A stretch of DNA of 64,000 nt from Bog-756 sp963769765 (GCA_963769765.1 CAVYNA010000006.1:248001-312000); one strand, 5' to 3'. Counted from the first letter of the stretch, positions 1 to 10,079 are shown. Notes: generated by a model from the sequence alone, not told the origin. Translations and numbers: made by a program.

Positions 1-720
1 CATTTCTACGCGGGGTGCCAGATCGGCGCCTACAACTTCGCCGGTGCCCGGTTCGTCGCAACCGCACCGCTGAAGGAGCTGCGGGAGCCGTCGACCGGAG
101 CCGGCGGGCCCGCGCCGTTGGTCGCTGATCCTCGGATCGGCAGCTTCCTCGGTCTCTACTACGTCCTCGACGGTCATCACGACGAGTGGAACCGCTGGGC
201 GGTCGACCAGGTCAACGTCCTCCACGCGGCCGGCCGGATGTTCGAGCACCGCGACCACATCCACACGGGTCTCTACCGGTTCGAGTGGGAGCACCGCCGA
301 GACGAGGACGGCGTCCCCGCGGAGCTCACGCTCGACCACCGGTTTCCGGGGATGGTCTCGGTCTTCGTGGACGCCGCCGACGGAGTGGAGCGCGGACAGC
401 TCGAATCCTGGTACCGCGACCGCTTCCTCCCGGACGCGCTGCCGGGCACACCCGTCGCAACCGTGCTGGGGTTCAGCCCGTTGCCGTTGCTCGCCGACGC
501 CCCAGGGGACGTCCCGCGTGCGAGTGCGGCTGCAGATCGCCTGCTCCTCCTCTTCTTCCTCGACGAGGAGCCGACGTCGGCGTGGGAGGCCGTCTTCGCC
601 GGCCAGGGGAAGGCGCTGTCGGCAGAAGGTCTCGGCGACGTCGTCTGGGCCGCTCCGTTCATCGGCACGGTGCCGGGCACGGACACCTACACCGACCAGC
701 TGTGGTCGGAGCGCTCGTGA
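1..720 (+). CDS. Hypothetical protein, C-terminal part (5' partial)
   Basis: The frame is open from base 1, so the start lies upstream and only the last 239 residues are visible. I do not recognise the family with certainty. The visible part has an aromatic-rich block (GLYYVLDGHHDEWNRW) and a later WYRDRFLPD block, suggesting two similar alpha/beta half-domains of the EthD/dimeric-barrel kind, but this is a guess from pattern. The stop TGA overlaps the ATG of the following acyl-CoA ligase by one base (TGATG), so it is probably co-translated with the catabolic cluster and may act on the same substrate. A TTG at 118 is an in-frame internal codon, not a convincing start. Confidence 0.6.
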   Translation, partial: HFYAGCQIGAYNFAGARFVATAPLKELREPSTGAGGPAPLVADPRIGSFLGLYYVLDGHHDEWNRWAVDQVNVLHAAGRMFEHRDHIHTGLYRFEWEHRRDEDGVPAELTLDHRFPGMVSVFVDAADGVERGQLESWYRDRFLPDALPGTPVATVLGFSPLPLLADAPGDVPRASAAADRLLLLFFLDEEPTSAWEAVFAGQGKALSAEGLGDVVWAAPFIGTVPGTDTYTDQLWSERS

Positions 721-2339
721 TGGCCGACTTCATCGACGACCTGGCGGCTCGCTGCGAGGCACGCGGGTGGGTGTCTGCACCGTCACTCTGGGAGCTCGTC
801 GAGGGAAGGGCCGCCGCGACCCCCGACGCCGTGCTCGCGGACGAGGACACCGGAGCGGTGCTCACCTTCGCCGACTACCGCGATGCATGCCTGCGGGCCG
901 CAGCGGGGCTGTTCGTCGAACACGGGGTCTCCACGGCCACCGGCGTGAGCTGGGAGCTGCCCACCTGGAACGAGTCGCTCGTCCTGGTGGGTGCGCTGGC
1001 TCGGCTCGGTGCCCGCCAAAACCCGCTGATCCCGATCTACCGCGGACGTGAGGTGGGCTTCATCACGAACCAGAGCGAGGCGTCACTGCTCGTCGTCCCC
1101 ACCGTCTACCGCGGCTTCGACTTCGAGGCGATGGCACGGGAGCTCGCAGACGAGCGCCCTGGGCTCGGCGTCCTCGTCGTCGACCGGGAGCTCCCCGACG
1201 GTGATCCCGGCGTCCTGCCCGCTCTCGAGGCGCCACCCGCTCGGGCCGCGGACGCGCCGGTCCGGTGGCTCTTCTACACCTCGGGCACGACCGCCGACCC
1301 CAAAGGTGCGCCGCACACCGATCTCACGGTGATGGCCTCGGCGCTCGCCATGGCCGAGTGCCTCGACATCCGCGCCGAGGACGTCTCGGCCCTCGTCTTC
1401 CCGTTCACCCACATCGGCGGCATCGGATGGCTGCTCGCCTCCTTGATGACCGGGTGCCGGCTGCTCACCACCGAGTCGTTCGACCCGTCGGCCACCCCGT
1501 CGTTCCTCGCCTCGCGGGACGTGACCCTCGCCGGATCGGGGACCCCGTTCCACCTCGCCTACCTCGCCGCCCAGCGCGCGGCCGGGGACGGGGCCGGTCC
1601 GATCTTCCCGAAGGTCCGCGCCTACCCGGGGGGAGGCGCGCCGAAGCCGCCTCAGCTCCACCACGACTTGAAACGCGAGATCGGCGGCGTCGGCATCGTC
1701 TCGGGGTACGGCCTCACCGAGGCACCGATCGTGGTGATGGCCACGACGACGGATCCGGACGAAAAGCTCGCGACCACCGAGGGCCGGTCCACACCCGGGG
1801 TCGAGCTCGTCGTCGTCCGCCTCGACGGGAAGCGCGCACGTGCGGGCGAGGAAGGGGAGATCCGGCTCAAGGGTCCACAGGTGATCGCCGGCTACCTCGA
1901 TCCGAGCCTCGACGCGGAAGCCTTCGACGACGAGGGGTACTTCCGCTCGGGCGACCTCGGAGTGGTCGACGCCGAGGGGTACGTCACGATCACCGGTCGC
2001 CTGAAGGACGTGATCATCCGGCACGGGGAGAACATCTCGGCCAAGGAGGTCGAAGACCTCCTCTATACGCATCCGGCCGTCGCCGACGTGGCGGTGATCG
2101 GTCTCCCCGACCCGAAGACCGGCGAGCGGGCCTGCGCGATCGTGGCGGTCGCGCAGGGTTCGTCCTTCGACTTCGAGGAGATGGTCGAGTTCCTGCGGGG
2201 CGCGGATCTCCGTGTCCAGGCCATCCCCGAACAGCTCGAGCTGGTCGAGGCGGTGCCGCGCAACCCTGCTGGCAAGATCTTGAAGCACACCTTGCGCGAG
2301 CGGTTCGCGTCGGCATCGGACGGAGGGGAGGCACGATGA
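720..2339 (+). CDS. AMP-dependent acyl-CoA ligase (cyclohexanecarboxylate-CoA ligase-like)
   Basis: A 539-residue ANL-superfamily enzyme that would activate a carboxylic acid with ATP and link it to CoA. Visible motifs are the phosphate-binding YTSGTT..PKG (186 onward), GYGLTEAP (about 328), the hinge region YFRSGDLG..GRLKDVI (G426), and the catalytic Lys519 in NPAGKILK. The stretch PTWNESLVLVGALARLGA followed by NPLIPIYR is like what I remember of cyclohexanecarboxylate-CoA ligases (AliA type), so an alicyclic or branched acid is a reasonable substrate guess. ATG 720 overlaps the upstream stop; a GTG at 717 is an alternative start. The 3' end overlaps the next SDR gene by ATGA. It is the entry step of the local catabolic cluster. 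Confidence 0.9.
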   Translation: MADFIDDLAARCEARGWVSAPSLWELVEGRAAATPDAVLADEDTGAVLTFADYRDACLRAAAGLFVEHGVSTATGVSWELPTWNESLVLVGALARLGARQNPLIPIYRGREVGFITNQSEASLLVVPTVYRGFDFEAMARELADERPGLGVLVVDRELPDGDPGVLPALEAPPARAADAPVRWLFYTSGTTADPKGAPHTDLTVMASALAMAECLDIRAEDVSALVFPFTHIGGIGWLLASLMTGCRLLTTESFDPSATPSFLASRDVTLAGSGTPFHLAYLAAQRAAGDGAGPIFPKVRAYPGGGAPKPPQLHHDLKREIGGVGIVSGYGLTEAPIVVMATTTDPDEKLATTEGRSTPGVELVVVRLDGKRARAGEEGEIRLKGPQVIAGYLDPSLDAEAFDDEGYFRSGDLGVVDAEGYVTITGRLKDVIIRHGENISAKEVEDLLYTHPAVADVAVIGLPDPKTGERACAIVAVAQGSSFDFEEMVEFLRGADLRVQAIPEQLELVEAVPRNPAGKILKHTLRERFASASDGGEAR

Positions 2340-3166
2340 GCCCGGTCAAGCGGGTCACGCTCGGCCAGGGGAGCGACGAGCACGCTGCGGCCGACGCGGC
2401 CGTGACCTCGTTCACAGGACGCAGGTTCGTCGGGAAGGTCGCCGTCGTCACCGGCGCCGGCTCGGGGATCGGACGCGCGCTCGCCCACCGTCTGGCGGCG
2501 GAGGGCGCGTCGGTCGCGGCCCTCGACGTCGCGGAGGACGCCCTCGCCGCCTCCGTGTCGACGATCACCGAGGACGGCGGGACGGCGCTTGCATTCCGTT
2601 GCGACGTGACCTCCGAGGACTCGGTGGCCGCCACGGTCGAATCGCTCGCAGGGCAGCTCGGGCCGCCGACCGTGGTGTGCAACGTGGCAGGCGTCGGCGG
2701 CTTCTACCACACGGTCGACATGCCGCTCGAACGGTGGGAGCGGATCCTCGCGGTGAACCTCACCGGACCTTTCCTCGTCTGCAGGGCGACGCTCCCCCAC
2801 CTCTTGGAGCACGGCGGATCGATCGTGAACGTCGCGTCCAACACCGCGTTGATGGGACAGTCGTACTCGGCGGCCTACTGCGCGTCGAAAGCCGGCCTGC
2901 TGATGTTCTCGAAGGCGCTCGCCGCCGAGTACCTCTCCCGCGGCGTGCGGGTCAACGTGGTCGCACCGGGCGGGGTGGACACTCCACTGATCGGCACCTT
3001 CGAGCTGCCCGAGGGGGCCGACTTCAAGGAGCTGACCAAGATCATGACGCCGATGGGCTTCTCGACACCGGCGGAGATCGCGGCCTCGATCGCCTTCATC
3101 GCGTCGGACGAGTCGTCGTACACGACCGGCTCGGTCCTCTCCGTCGACGGCGGCCTCACCATCTGA
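2336..3166 (+). CDS. SDR-family NAD(P)-dependent oxidoreductase
   Basis: A 276-residue classical short-chain dehydrogenase. The Rossmann motif TGAGSGIG lies at 39-46, after an N-terminal extension of about 33 residues. CNVAG stands in for NNAG, a Ser is in NVASN, and the catalytic pair is Tyr181/Lys185 (YCASK). The C-terminal GGVDTPL and VDGG elements are intact. It would oxidise a hydroxyl or reduce a ketone on the acyl-CoA made by the preceding ligase; the substrate is not readable. The ATG lies in an ATGA overlap with the ligase stop and follows a GGGGAGG ribosome site inside the ligase gene, so the two are translationally coupled. Confidence 0.92.
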   Translation: MSPVKRVTLGQGSDEHAAADAAVTSFTGRRFVGKVAVVTGAGSGIGRALAHRLAAEGASVAALDVAEDALAASVSTITEDGGTALAFRCDVTSEDSVAATVESLAGQLGPPTVVCNVAGVGGFYHTVDMPLERWERILAVNLTGPFLVCRATLPHLLEHGGSIVNVASNTALMGQSYSAAYCASKAGLLMFSKALAAEYLSRGVRVNVVAPGGVDTPLIGTFELPEGADFKELTKIMTPMGFSTPAEIAASIAFIASDESSYTTGSVLSVDGGLTI

Positions 3167-3302
3167 GCCGGCCGTGACTCGGGTCCGCACCCGAACCCTT
3201 CCACCGCTCCCACCTGCGGCCGGGACGACGCGCCTCGCCGTGCCAAGATGAAGAACGTGCCGTGCGCCCCGGTGACGGCCGTCCATCAGTGTTGGGAGGA
3301 CG

Positions 3303-4505
3303 ATGACTGAGACTCGACCGGTCGAGCAGTGGAGCACCGACTTCGACGTCCTCGACCCGGCATACGTCGCCGACCCGTACGGGATCTGGGACCAGCTGCG
3401 GACGACCTGCCCCGTCGCGCACTCCGATCGGCGGGGGAGCACGTGGCTCCCGACCCGCTACGACGACGTGGTCGAGCTCGCCCACGACGTCGACCACTTC
3501 AGCTCGCTCGAGATCTCGGTCATCCCCTTCGACGGTGAGCCGCCCGACGAGCCGGTGCTGCCTTACGGCCTGCCGCCCATCTCGGCAGATCCACCGCTGC
3601 ACACCTGGACCCGGCGACTCCTGCTCCCGTGGTTCTCGCACCGCCGTGTCGAGAGCTACGAACCGCTGACCAGATCGCTCTGCTCGGGGCTCGTCGAAGG
3701 GTTCGCCGCCAGCGGGAAGGCCGACGCCGCCGCCGACTACGCGCAGCAGATTCCGGTCCGGGTGATCGCCGGCATCCTCGGCGTGCCGACCGAACTGTCG
3801 GACACCTTCACCGGCTGGGTCCGCGACGTCCTCGAGTTCGCGGACGACCCGGAGCGGCGTGCGCACGGGGTCGAGGGGGTGCTCGACTTCTTCATCAGCG
3901 AGGTCGCCCGGCGCCGGGTCGAGCCCGGCGACGACCTGCTGAGCGAGCTCCTCCACAGCGAGGTCGACGGCCAACCGGTCGAGGAGTCCGTGGTGCTCGG
4001 GATCGCCGCGCTCGTCCTCATCGCGGGGGTGGACACCACCTGGAGCGCGATCGGCTCGTCGCTCTGGCACCTGGCCACGCATCCCGAGGACCGCGATCGA
4101 CTCGTCGCCGAGCCGGAGCTCATGGACACCGCGGTCGAGGAGCTCCTGCGGGCGTACTCACCGGTGACGATGGCACGGATCGTCACGAGCGGGACGAGCT
4201 TCCGCGGCTGCCCGATGCACGCGGGCGACAAGGTCCTGATGAACTTCCCCGGGGCGAACCGTGATCCGGAGGTCTTCGAGGACGCCGACCGGGTGGTGCT
4301 GGACCGTGCGGTCAACCGGCACCTCGCGTTCGGCTCGGGCATCCACCGTTGCGCCGGGTCCAACCTCGCCCGGATGGAGCTGCGGGTCGCCATCGAGGAG
4401 TGGCTGCGGCGGATCCCCGTGTTCTCGTTGGAAGACCCGGGCGCCGTGACGTGGGCGGGCGGCCAGGTGCGTGGCCCGCGTCGCTGTCCGGTGGTGTTCG
4501 CATGA
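3303..4505 (+). CDS. Cytochrome P450
   Basis: A 400-residue soluble bacterial P450, a typical class I length. The I-helix oxygen-activation motif is AGVDTT (about 238-243), the K-helix ExxR is EELLR (about 279), and the haem loop FGSGIHRCAG carries the axial thiolate Cys350. There is no membrane anchor. It would hydroxylate a hydrophobic substrate with electrons from the ferredoxin encoded directly downstream (ATGA overlap). Start ATG 3303 follows GGGAGG. Its place after a ligase/SDR pair suggests the substrate is an acyl-CoA or its parent acid. The substrate itself cannot be told from sequence. Confidence 0.95.
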   Translation: MTETRPVEQWSTDFDVLDPAYVADPYGIWDQLRTTCPVAHSDRRGSTWLPTRYDDVVELAHDVDHFSSLEISVIPFDGEPPDEPVLPYGLPPISADPPLHTWTRRLLLPWFSHRRVESYEPLTRSLCSGLVEGFAASGKADAAADYAQQIPVRVIAGILGVPTELSDTFTGWVRDVLEFADDPERRAHGVEGVLDFFISEVARRRVEPGDDLLSELLHSEVDGQPVEESVVLGIAALVLIAGVDTTWSAIGSSLWHLATHPEDRDRLVAEPELMDTAVEELLRAYSPVTMARIVTSGTSFRGCPMHAGDKVLMNFPGANRDPEVFEDADRVVLDRAVNRHLAFGSGIHRCAGSNLARMELRVAIEEWLRRIPVFSLEDPGAVTWAGGQVRGPRRCPVVFA

Positions 4506-4699
4506 AGATCCGGGTCGACCCGGATCGCTGCCAGGGACACGCCCGCTGCTACGGCATCGCTCCCGAACTGTTCGACGTCGACGACTACGGGCTCTCCACG
4601 GTGGTCGGCGACGGCACCGTGCCGGTCGGGCTCGAAGACAAGGCCCGGCTCGCGGTCGCCAACTGTCCCGAGTACGCGATCGAGGTGCTCGAGGACTGA
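4502..4699 (+). CDS. P450-partner ferredoxin, [3Fe-4S] type
   Basis: A 65-residue ferredoxin. The cluster ligands are Cys10, Cys16 and Cys55 (Cys55 followed by Pro), and His13 occupies the position of the second cysteine of a 4Fe ferredoxin. This CxxHxxC...CP arrangement is known for ferredoxins next to actinobacterial P450s. It overlaps the P450 gene by ATGA, the usual arrangement for an electron-transfer pair. No ferredoxin reductase is nearby, so a housekeeping reductase elsewhere must feed it. Confidence 0.93.
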   Translation: MKIRVDPDRCQGHARCYGIAPELFDVDDYGLSTVVGDGTVPVGLEDKARLAVANCPEYAIEVLED

Positions 4700-4746
4700 G
4701 CGGGCCGCCGGCCCCGGTGCGCCGGGGCACGTCGAAGGGAGAGCCG

Positions 4747-5754
4747 ATGCGGACGGGGAACATGTACGGGCCTGACGCCACCTTCGCGGGCGTCCCCGCC
4801 GCCGACCTCGACGAGCCCGAGAGCTGGTCGGGTGCCGCCGCCGTCATCGTCGGTGCACCGTTCGACGGCGGGACAAGCCACCGTCCCGGCTGCCGGTTCG
4901 GCCCCCAGGCGATCAGGATCACCGACTACCTGCCCCACGACGGCCGCCGGCCCCATCTCGCACTCGGGGTGGACCCGCTCGTCGAGCTGGGTGTCGTCGA
5001 TGTCGGAGACGTCGTGATGCCCTCGGGCGACACCGGCCTGTCGATCGCGCGTCTCGAAGAGGCCGTGGCACGGATCGCCGCGGCGGGAGCGATCCCGATC
5101 GTGCTCGGCGGCGACCACACCATCGCGCTGCCCGACGCGACGGGGGTCGCCCGCCACGTCGGCTGGGGCAAGGTCTCGGTCGTCCACTTCGACGCCCATG
5201 CCGACACGGCGGACACCCAGTTCGGCGCGCTCGTCGGGCACGGCACCCCGATGCGACGGCTCATCGAGTCCGGCGCGGTCCGCGGCGACCGGTTCGTCCA
5301 GATCGGCCTGCGCGGCTACTGGCCGGAGCCGGAGACGCTCGCGTGGATGGCGGATCAGCAGATGCGCAGCTACGAGATGAGCGAGGTGGTCGCCCGTGGC
5401 CTCGATGTCTGCCTGACCGAGGCGTTCGCGCTGGCGACGGACGAGTGCGACGCGGTCTTCCTCTCGGTCGACGTGGACGTGGTCGACCCGGGGTCGGCGC
5501 CTGCGACCGGCACGCCGGAGCCGGGTGGTCTGACTCCACGCGAGCTGCTCGACGCGGTCAGGCGGGTCGCGATGGAGCTGCCGCTCGCCGGCATGGACAT
5601 CGTCGAGCTCTCGCCTCCCTTCGACCAGGCCGAGGTCACCGCCTACCTTGCGAATCGCATCACGCTCGAAGCCCTGTCGGGGATCGCCTGGCGCCGTTCG
5701 CAGGAGCGCGGGGTGAGCGGCCGGCGTCCCGAGGACCCGCTGCTCGAGCGGTGA
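4747..5754 (+). CDS. Ureohydrolase (agmatinase/arginase family)
   Basis: A 335-residue member of the arginase/agmatinase superfamily, binuclear manganese enzymes that hydrolyse guanidino compounds to urea. All metal ligands are present: His124 in GGDHT, Asp149/His151/Asp153 in DAHAD, and Asp242/Asp244 in SVDVDVVDP. The following PATGTPEPGG loop is agmatinase-like. Start ATG 4747 follows AAGGGAG. The gene sits 47 bp after the P450-ferredoxin pair on the same strand, an unusual setting: nothing else here is polyamine metabolism, so the substrate could be a guanidino derivative handled by the same pathway. The exact substrate is not readable. Confidence 0.9.
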   Translation: MRTGNMYGPDATFAGVPAADLDEPESWSGAAAVIVGAPFDGGTSHRPGCRFGPQAIRITDYLPHDGRRPHLALGVDPLVELGVVDVGDVVMPSGDTGLSIARLEEAVARIAAAGAIPIVLGGDHTIALPDATGVARHVGWGKVSVVHFDAHADTADTQFGALVGHGTPMRRLIESGAVRGDRFVQIGLRGYWPEPETLAWMADQQMRSYEMSEVVARGLDVCLTEAFALATDECDAVFLSVDVDVVDPGSAPATGTPEPGGLTPRELLDAVRRVAMELPLAGMDIVELSPPFDQAEVTAYLANRITLEALSGIAWRRSQERGVSGRRPEDPLLER

Positions 5755-5793
5755 GATGTCCGCGGACGCGCGCTGATTCGCCGGTGCGGAGTT

Positions 5794-5811
5794 CGACCCA
5801 CCGGGGGGTCG
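5794..5811. terminator. Short hairpin between convergent genes
   Basis: CGACCC and GGGTCG form a 6-bp stem with a 6-base loop in the 72-bp gap between the convergent ureohydrolase and thiolase genes. There is no T-tract, so it is only a weak bidirectional terminator candidate. Confidence 0.4.
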
Positions 5812-5826
5812 TCGGCAGAACGAGGA

Positions 5827-7032
5827 CTAGGAGAGCCGCTCCACGATCATCGCCATGCCCTGGCCGCCACCGACGCACATCGACTCGAGCCCGATGGTCT
5901 TGCCGGTGTCTTCGAGCGCGTTGAGCAGCGTGGTCATGATCCGTGCGCCGGTCTGCCCGAAGGGATGGCCGAGTGCGATGGCGCCGCCACGCACGTTCAG
6001 CTTGTCCCACTCGATGCCGAGCTCGGCGGCCGAGGGCACGACCTGGGCTGCGAACGCCTCGTTGATCTCGACCAGGTCGATGTCGCCGATGGTCATGCCG
6101 GCGCGCTTGAGGGTCTGACGGATGGCATCGACCGGACCGAGCCCCATGATCTCCGGATCGAGCCCCGACACGCCACTCGCCACGATGCGCGCGAGCGGGG
6201 TGATGCCGAGCTCGCCTGCCCGGGTGTCGCTCATCACGACGACGGCGGCCGCCCCGTCGTTGAGGGGGCACGCGTTCCCCGCGGTGACCGTCCCGCCCTC
6301 GCGGAAGACCGGCTTGAGCCCGGCGAGACCTTCGAGTGTCGTCCCGGGGCGCGGGCCGTCGTCCTTGGTGACCACGGTGCCGTTCGGTGTGGTGACCGGG
6401 ATGATCTCGCGCTCGAAGAATCCCGACTCCTGGGCGGCGACCGCGCGGGTCTGGGACTGCAGCGCGAATTCGTCTTGGACCTCGCGGCCCACCGACTTGT
6501 ACTCGGCGACGTTCTCAGCCGTCTGACCCATTGCGATGTAGACGTCGGGGAGCCCGTCGAACGGTGTCCAGGGGTCGCCGGCAGCGGGAGTGCGCTCGGT
6601 GGTGCGTGCCTCGGCGCCTGCGAAGCGCTCGTTGTGCGGTCCGGTGTCGGCGGCACCGAAGCGGTAGCGGCTGACCGTCTCGACCCCGGCCGCGACGAAG
6701 ACGTCACCTTCTCCGGCCCGGATCGCGTGGGCTGCCATGCGGATGGTCTGGAGCGAGGAGGAGCAGTACCGGTTGACCGTGACGCCGGGCACCTCGGGCA
6801 GGCCGGCGAGGATGGCGGCCACCCGGGCGACGTTGTAGCCCGCTTCGCCGCCTGGTTGTCCCGATCCGAGCAGGACGTCCTCGACCGAGTGCGGGTCGAG
6901 GGCAGGGACCTTCGCCAGGACTTCGCGGATGACCAGGGCGGCGAGATCGTCGGGCCGGCAGTCGACCAGCGAGCCCTTGTTGGCCCGTCCGATCGGGGTC
7001 CGACCGGTGGCGACGATGACGGCTTCAGGCAT
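5827..7032 (-). CDS. Acetyl-CoA C-acyltransferase (thiolase)
   Basis: A 401-residue degradative thiolase that would cleave 3-ketoacyl-CoA with CoA. The catalytic residues are all present: nucleophile Cys90 in NRYCSSSLQ, NEAFA, His356 in GHPFGQTGAR, and Cys386 in CVGGGQG. Start ATG 7032 follows GAGGAGCGCTCC, and the open frame upstream has no ribosome site, so the longer frame is rejected. It is transcribed divergently from the acyl-CoA dehydrogenase at 7282, with a KstR-type palindrome between them. That suggests shared TetR-family control of this beta-oxidation module. Confidence 0.95.
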   Translation of the reverse strand: MPEAVIVATGRTPIGRANKGSLVDCRPDDLAALVIREVLAKVPALDPHSVEDVLLGSGQPGGEAGYNVARVAAILAGLPEVPGVTVNRYCSSSLQTIRMAAHAIRAGEGDVFVAAGVETVSRYRFGAADTGPHNERFAGAEARTTERTPAAGDPWTPFDGLPDVYIAMGQTAENVAEYKSVGREVQDEFALQSQTRAVAAQESGFFEREIIPVTTPNGTVVTKDDGPRPGTTLEGLAGLKPVFREGGTVTAGNACPLNDGAAAVVVMSDTRAGELGITPLARIVASGVSGLDPEIMGLGPVDAIRQTLKRAGMTIGDIDLVEINEAFAAQVVPSAAELGIEWDKLNVRGGAIALGHPFGQTGARIMTTLLNALEDTGKTIGLESMCVGGGQGMAMIVERLS

Positions 7033-7157
7033 GGAGCGCTCCTCGAATCGCGGGGGTGTGCAAGCGGGCAGGCTACCTGCTCCGCCGACGACCCGATGCT
7101 GACCGCGCGACGGCCGAGGCCGATCGACCGCTCGCACGGTGGCGGGTCGGACCGACC

Positions 7158-7177
7158 GAATGTAACGTGTTCTATTC
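7158..7177. promoter_or_regulatory. KstR-type palindromic operator
   Basis: The core TGTAACGTGTTCTA (7161-7174) fits TNNAACNNGTTNNA, the consensus I remember for the TetR-family cholesterol-catabolism repressor KstR, on both strands. Flanking GAAT and ATTC extend the symmetry to 20 bases. It lies in the 249-bp gap between the divergent thiolase and acyl-CoA dehydrogenase genes and could control both. No KstR-like gene is in the window. Confidence 0.6.
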
Positions 7178-7281
7178 GTCGAGGCTCGACGGTGCACCCG
7201 GGGGTCGGGAGTCACGCGAGCCGAAGAACCGCGGCCAAACCGGCCTGTCTCGTCGTGTGCGCCGGTGATCGGAGGGATCGG

Positions 7282-8457
<1,176 letters not shown>

Positions 8458-8473
8458 GAGAGGGAGCGCACCC

Positions 8474-9601
8474 ATGGACTTCTCATTCACCGAAGAACAA
8501 GAGGCCGTCCGCGAGCTGGCCGACCGGATCTTCACCGACCTCGCCACCCACGAGCGCCTCCGCGAGCTCGAGTCCGAAGTCGACGGCGACCGCTTCGACC
8601 GGAAGCTCTGGTCCGAGCTGGCTGCGGCCGGGCTGCTCGGCATCGCCCTCCCCGAAGCGTTCGGCGGAGCCGGCCTCGGTTTCGTCGAGACGGGCCTCGT
8701 GGTGGAGGCCGCCGGGCGGACCGCCGCGTACGTCCCCGCCATCGAGACGCTCGCCGCGGCCGCACCCGGTATCGCTCAGTTCGGCAATGCCGCGCAGTGC
8801 GACCGGTGGCTTCGGGGTGTGATCGGCGGCGACACCGTCGTGACCACCGCGCTCGCGGAGCTCGGTGGCAGCCCGCTCGCGCCCTCGGTCACCGCCGAGC
8901 GAGCGGGGGAGGGCTGGACGATCACCGGCTCGAAGGCGTGTGTGCCATCGGGCATGATCGCCGACGCCGTGCTGGTGCCTGCGAGGGTGGAGCCCGGCTC
9001 GGTCGCCGTCTTCATCGTCGAGACCGGTGCCAAGGGCGTGAGCCGTCAGCGCCAGGCGACCAACACCGGCCGGCCCGAGGCGGTGCTCACGCTGGAGCGG
9101 GTCGACGTCGGTCCCGACGCGATCCTCGGGACGCCCGAGGACGGCGCCGCGGTCGTCGAGTGGCTCGTCCAGCGCACCACCACGGCGATCGCGCTCGCTC
9201 AGGCCGGCGCGGCGGCGCGGGCGCTCGCACTGACCGCCGAGTACACGAAGAACCGCGAGCAGTTCGGCAAGCCGATCGCCACGTTTCAGGCGGTCGGGCA
9301 GCGCGCCGCGGACGCCTACGTCGACACCGAGGCAATCCGGCTCACGGCGTGGCAGGCGGCCTGGAGGATCTCGGCGGGACTGCCCGCCGACAAGGAGGTC
9401 GCCGTCGCCAAGTTCTGGGCAGCCGACGGTGGCCAGCGGGTCGTGCACGCAGCGACCCATCTCCACGGCGGGGTGGGTGTCGACCGCGACTACCCCCTCC
9501 ACCGGTACTTCCTCATGACCAAGCACCTCGAGCTCACACTCGGCGGCGCGACCGAGCAGCTGCTCCGTCTGGGCGCTGCGCTGGCCGCCGAGCCCGCCTG
9601 A
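8474..9601 (+). CDS. Acyl-CoA dehydrogenase (FadE type), second of a pair
   Basis: A 375-residue acyl-CoA dehydrogenase relative, more diverged than its partner. LPEAFGGAGLG is present in the N-terminal domain and HLHGGVGVDRDYPLHRYF near the C terminus. The central YTEPEAGTD-type motif is replaced by ALAELGGSPLAP, so substrate or flavin binding in this subunit may be altered. That is what one expects of the accessory subunit in heteromeric FadE complexes. Start ATG 8474 has a good GGAGAGGGAG site. Co-transcription with the preceding gene is likely. Confidence 0.9.
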   Translation: MDFSFTEEQEAVRELADRIFTDLATHERLRELESEVDGDRFDRKLWSELAAAGLLGIALPEAFGGAGLGFVETGLVVEAAGRTAAYVPAIETLAAAAPGIAQFGNAAQCDRWLRGVIGGDTVVTTALAELGGSPLAPSVTAERAGEGWTITGSKACVPSGMIADAVLVPARVEPGSVAVFIVETGAKGVSRQRQATNTGRPEAVLTLERVDVGPDAILGTPEDGAAVVEWLVQRTTTAIALAQAGAAARALALTAEYTKNREQFGKPIATFQAVGQRAADAYVDTEAIRLTAWQAAWRISAGLPADKEVAVAKFWAADGGQRVVHAATHLHGGVGVDRDYPLHRYFLMTKHLELTLGGATEQLLRLGAALAAEPA

Positions 9602-9632
9602 GCCGACCGGTCGGACGACGGGGGGACCCGCC

Positions 9633-10079
9633 GTGGGAATCGCCCTCTCGCACCTCGGGATCTGCGTCTCGGACCTCGGGCGGTCGCTCGCGTTCTACTG
9701 CGACGGATTGGGCTTCGTCGAGGTCGACTCGCATCATGTCGGTGAGGAGTTCGGGGCGCTCATGGAAGTGGAGGGCGTCGACCTCCAGTCCCGGATGGTG
9801 CGGCGCGACGGGGTCACCGTCGAGCTGCTCTGCTTCGACTCCCCGGGACATCTCGGTGAGCCCGTCCGGCGCCCCATGAACCAGCTGGGCCTCACCCATC
9901 TCTCGTTGCGCGTCGACGACGTGGAGGCGATTGCGTCGGCGATCGAGTCGCTCGGAGGGACGGTCCTGGCCGGCACCCGGACCACCTTCGACTTCGGGGA
10001 TGCCCGTCTCGACTTCCTCTACTGCACCGATCCCGACGGCGTGCGGATCGAGCTGATGGACCTCCCTGCAGGGGCGTGA
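9633..10079 (+). CDS. VOC-family (glyoxalase/dioxygenase fold) protein
   Basis: A 148-residue vicinal-oxygen-chelate protein with two beta-alpha-beta-beta-beta halves. The first starts at LSHLGICVSDLGRSLAFY and the second at LTHLSLRVDDVEAIASAI. The candidate metal ligands are His in each opening strand and the Glu of RIELMD at the C terminus. Start GTG 9633 follows GGGGGGAC. It could be an epimerase, isomerase or lyase for a CoA intermediate; methylmalonyl-CoA epimerase-like function is possible but not shown. The stop overlaps the next gene (GTGA). Confidence 0.85.
   Translation: MGIALSHLGICVSDLGRSLAFYCDGLGFVEVDSHHVGEEFGALMEVEGVDLQSRMVRRDGVTVELLCFDSPGHLGEPVRRPMNQLGLTHLSLRVDDVEAIASAIESLGGTVLAGTRTTFDFGDARLDFLYCTDPDGVRIELMDLPAGA

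Noticed and set aside
5965..7281. Upstream extension of the acyl-CoA dehydrogenase frame through the thiolase gene
   Set aside because: The extension is antisense to thiolase codons. ATG 7282 has a good ribosome site and begins at the family N terminus.
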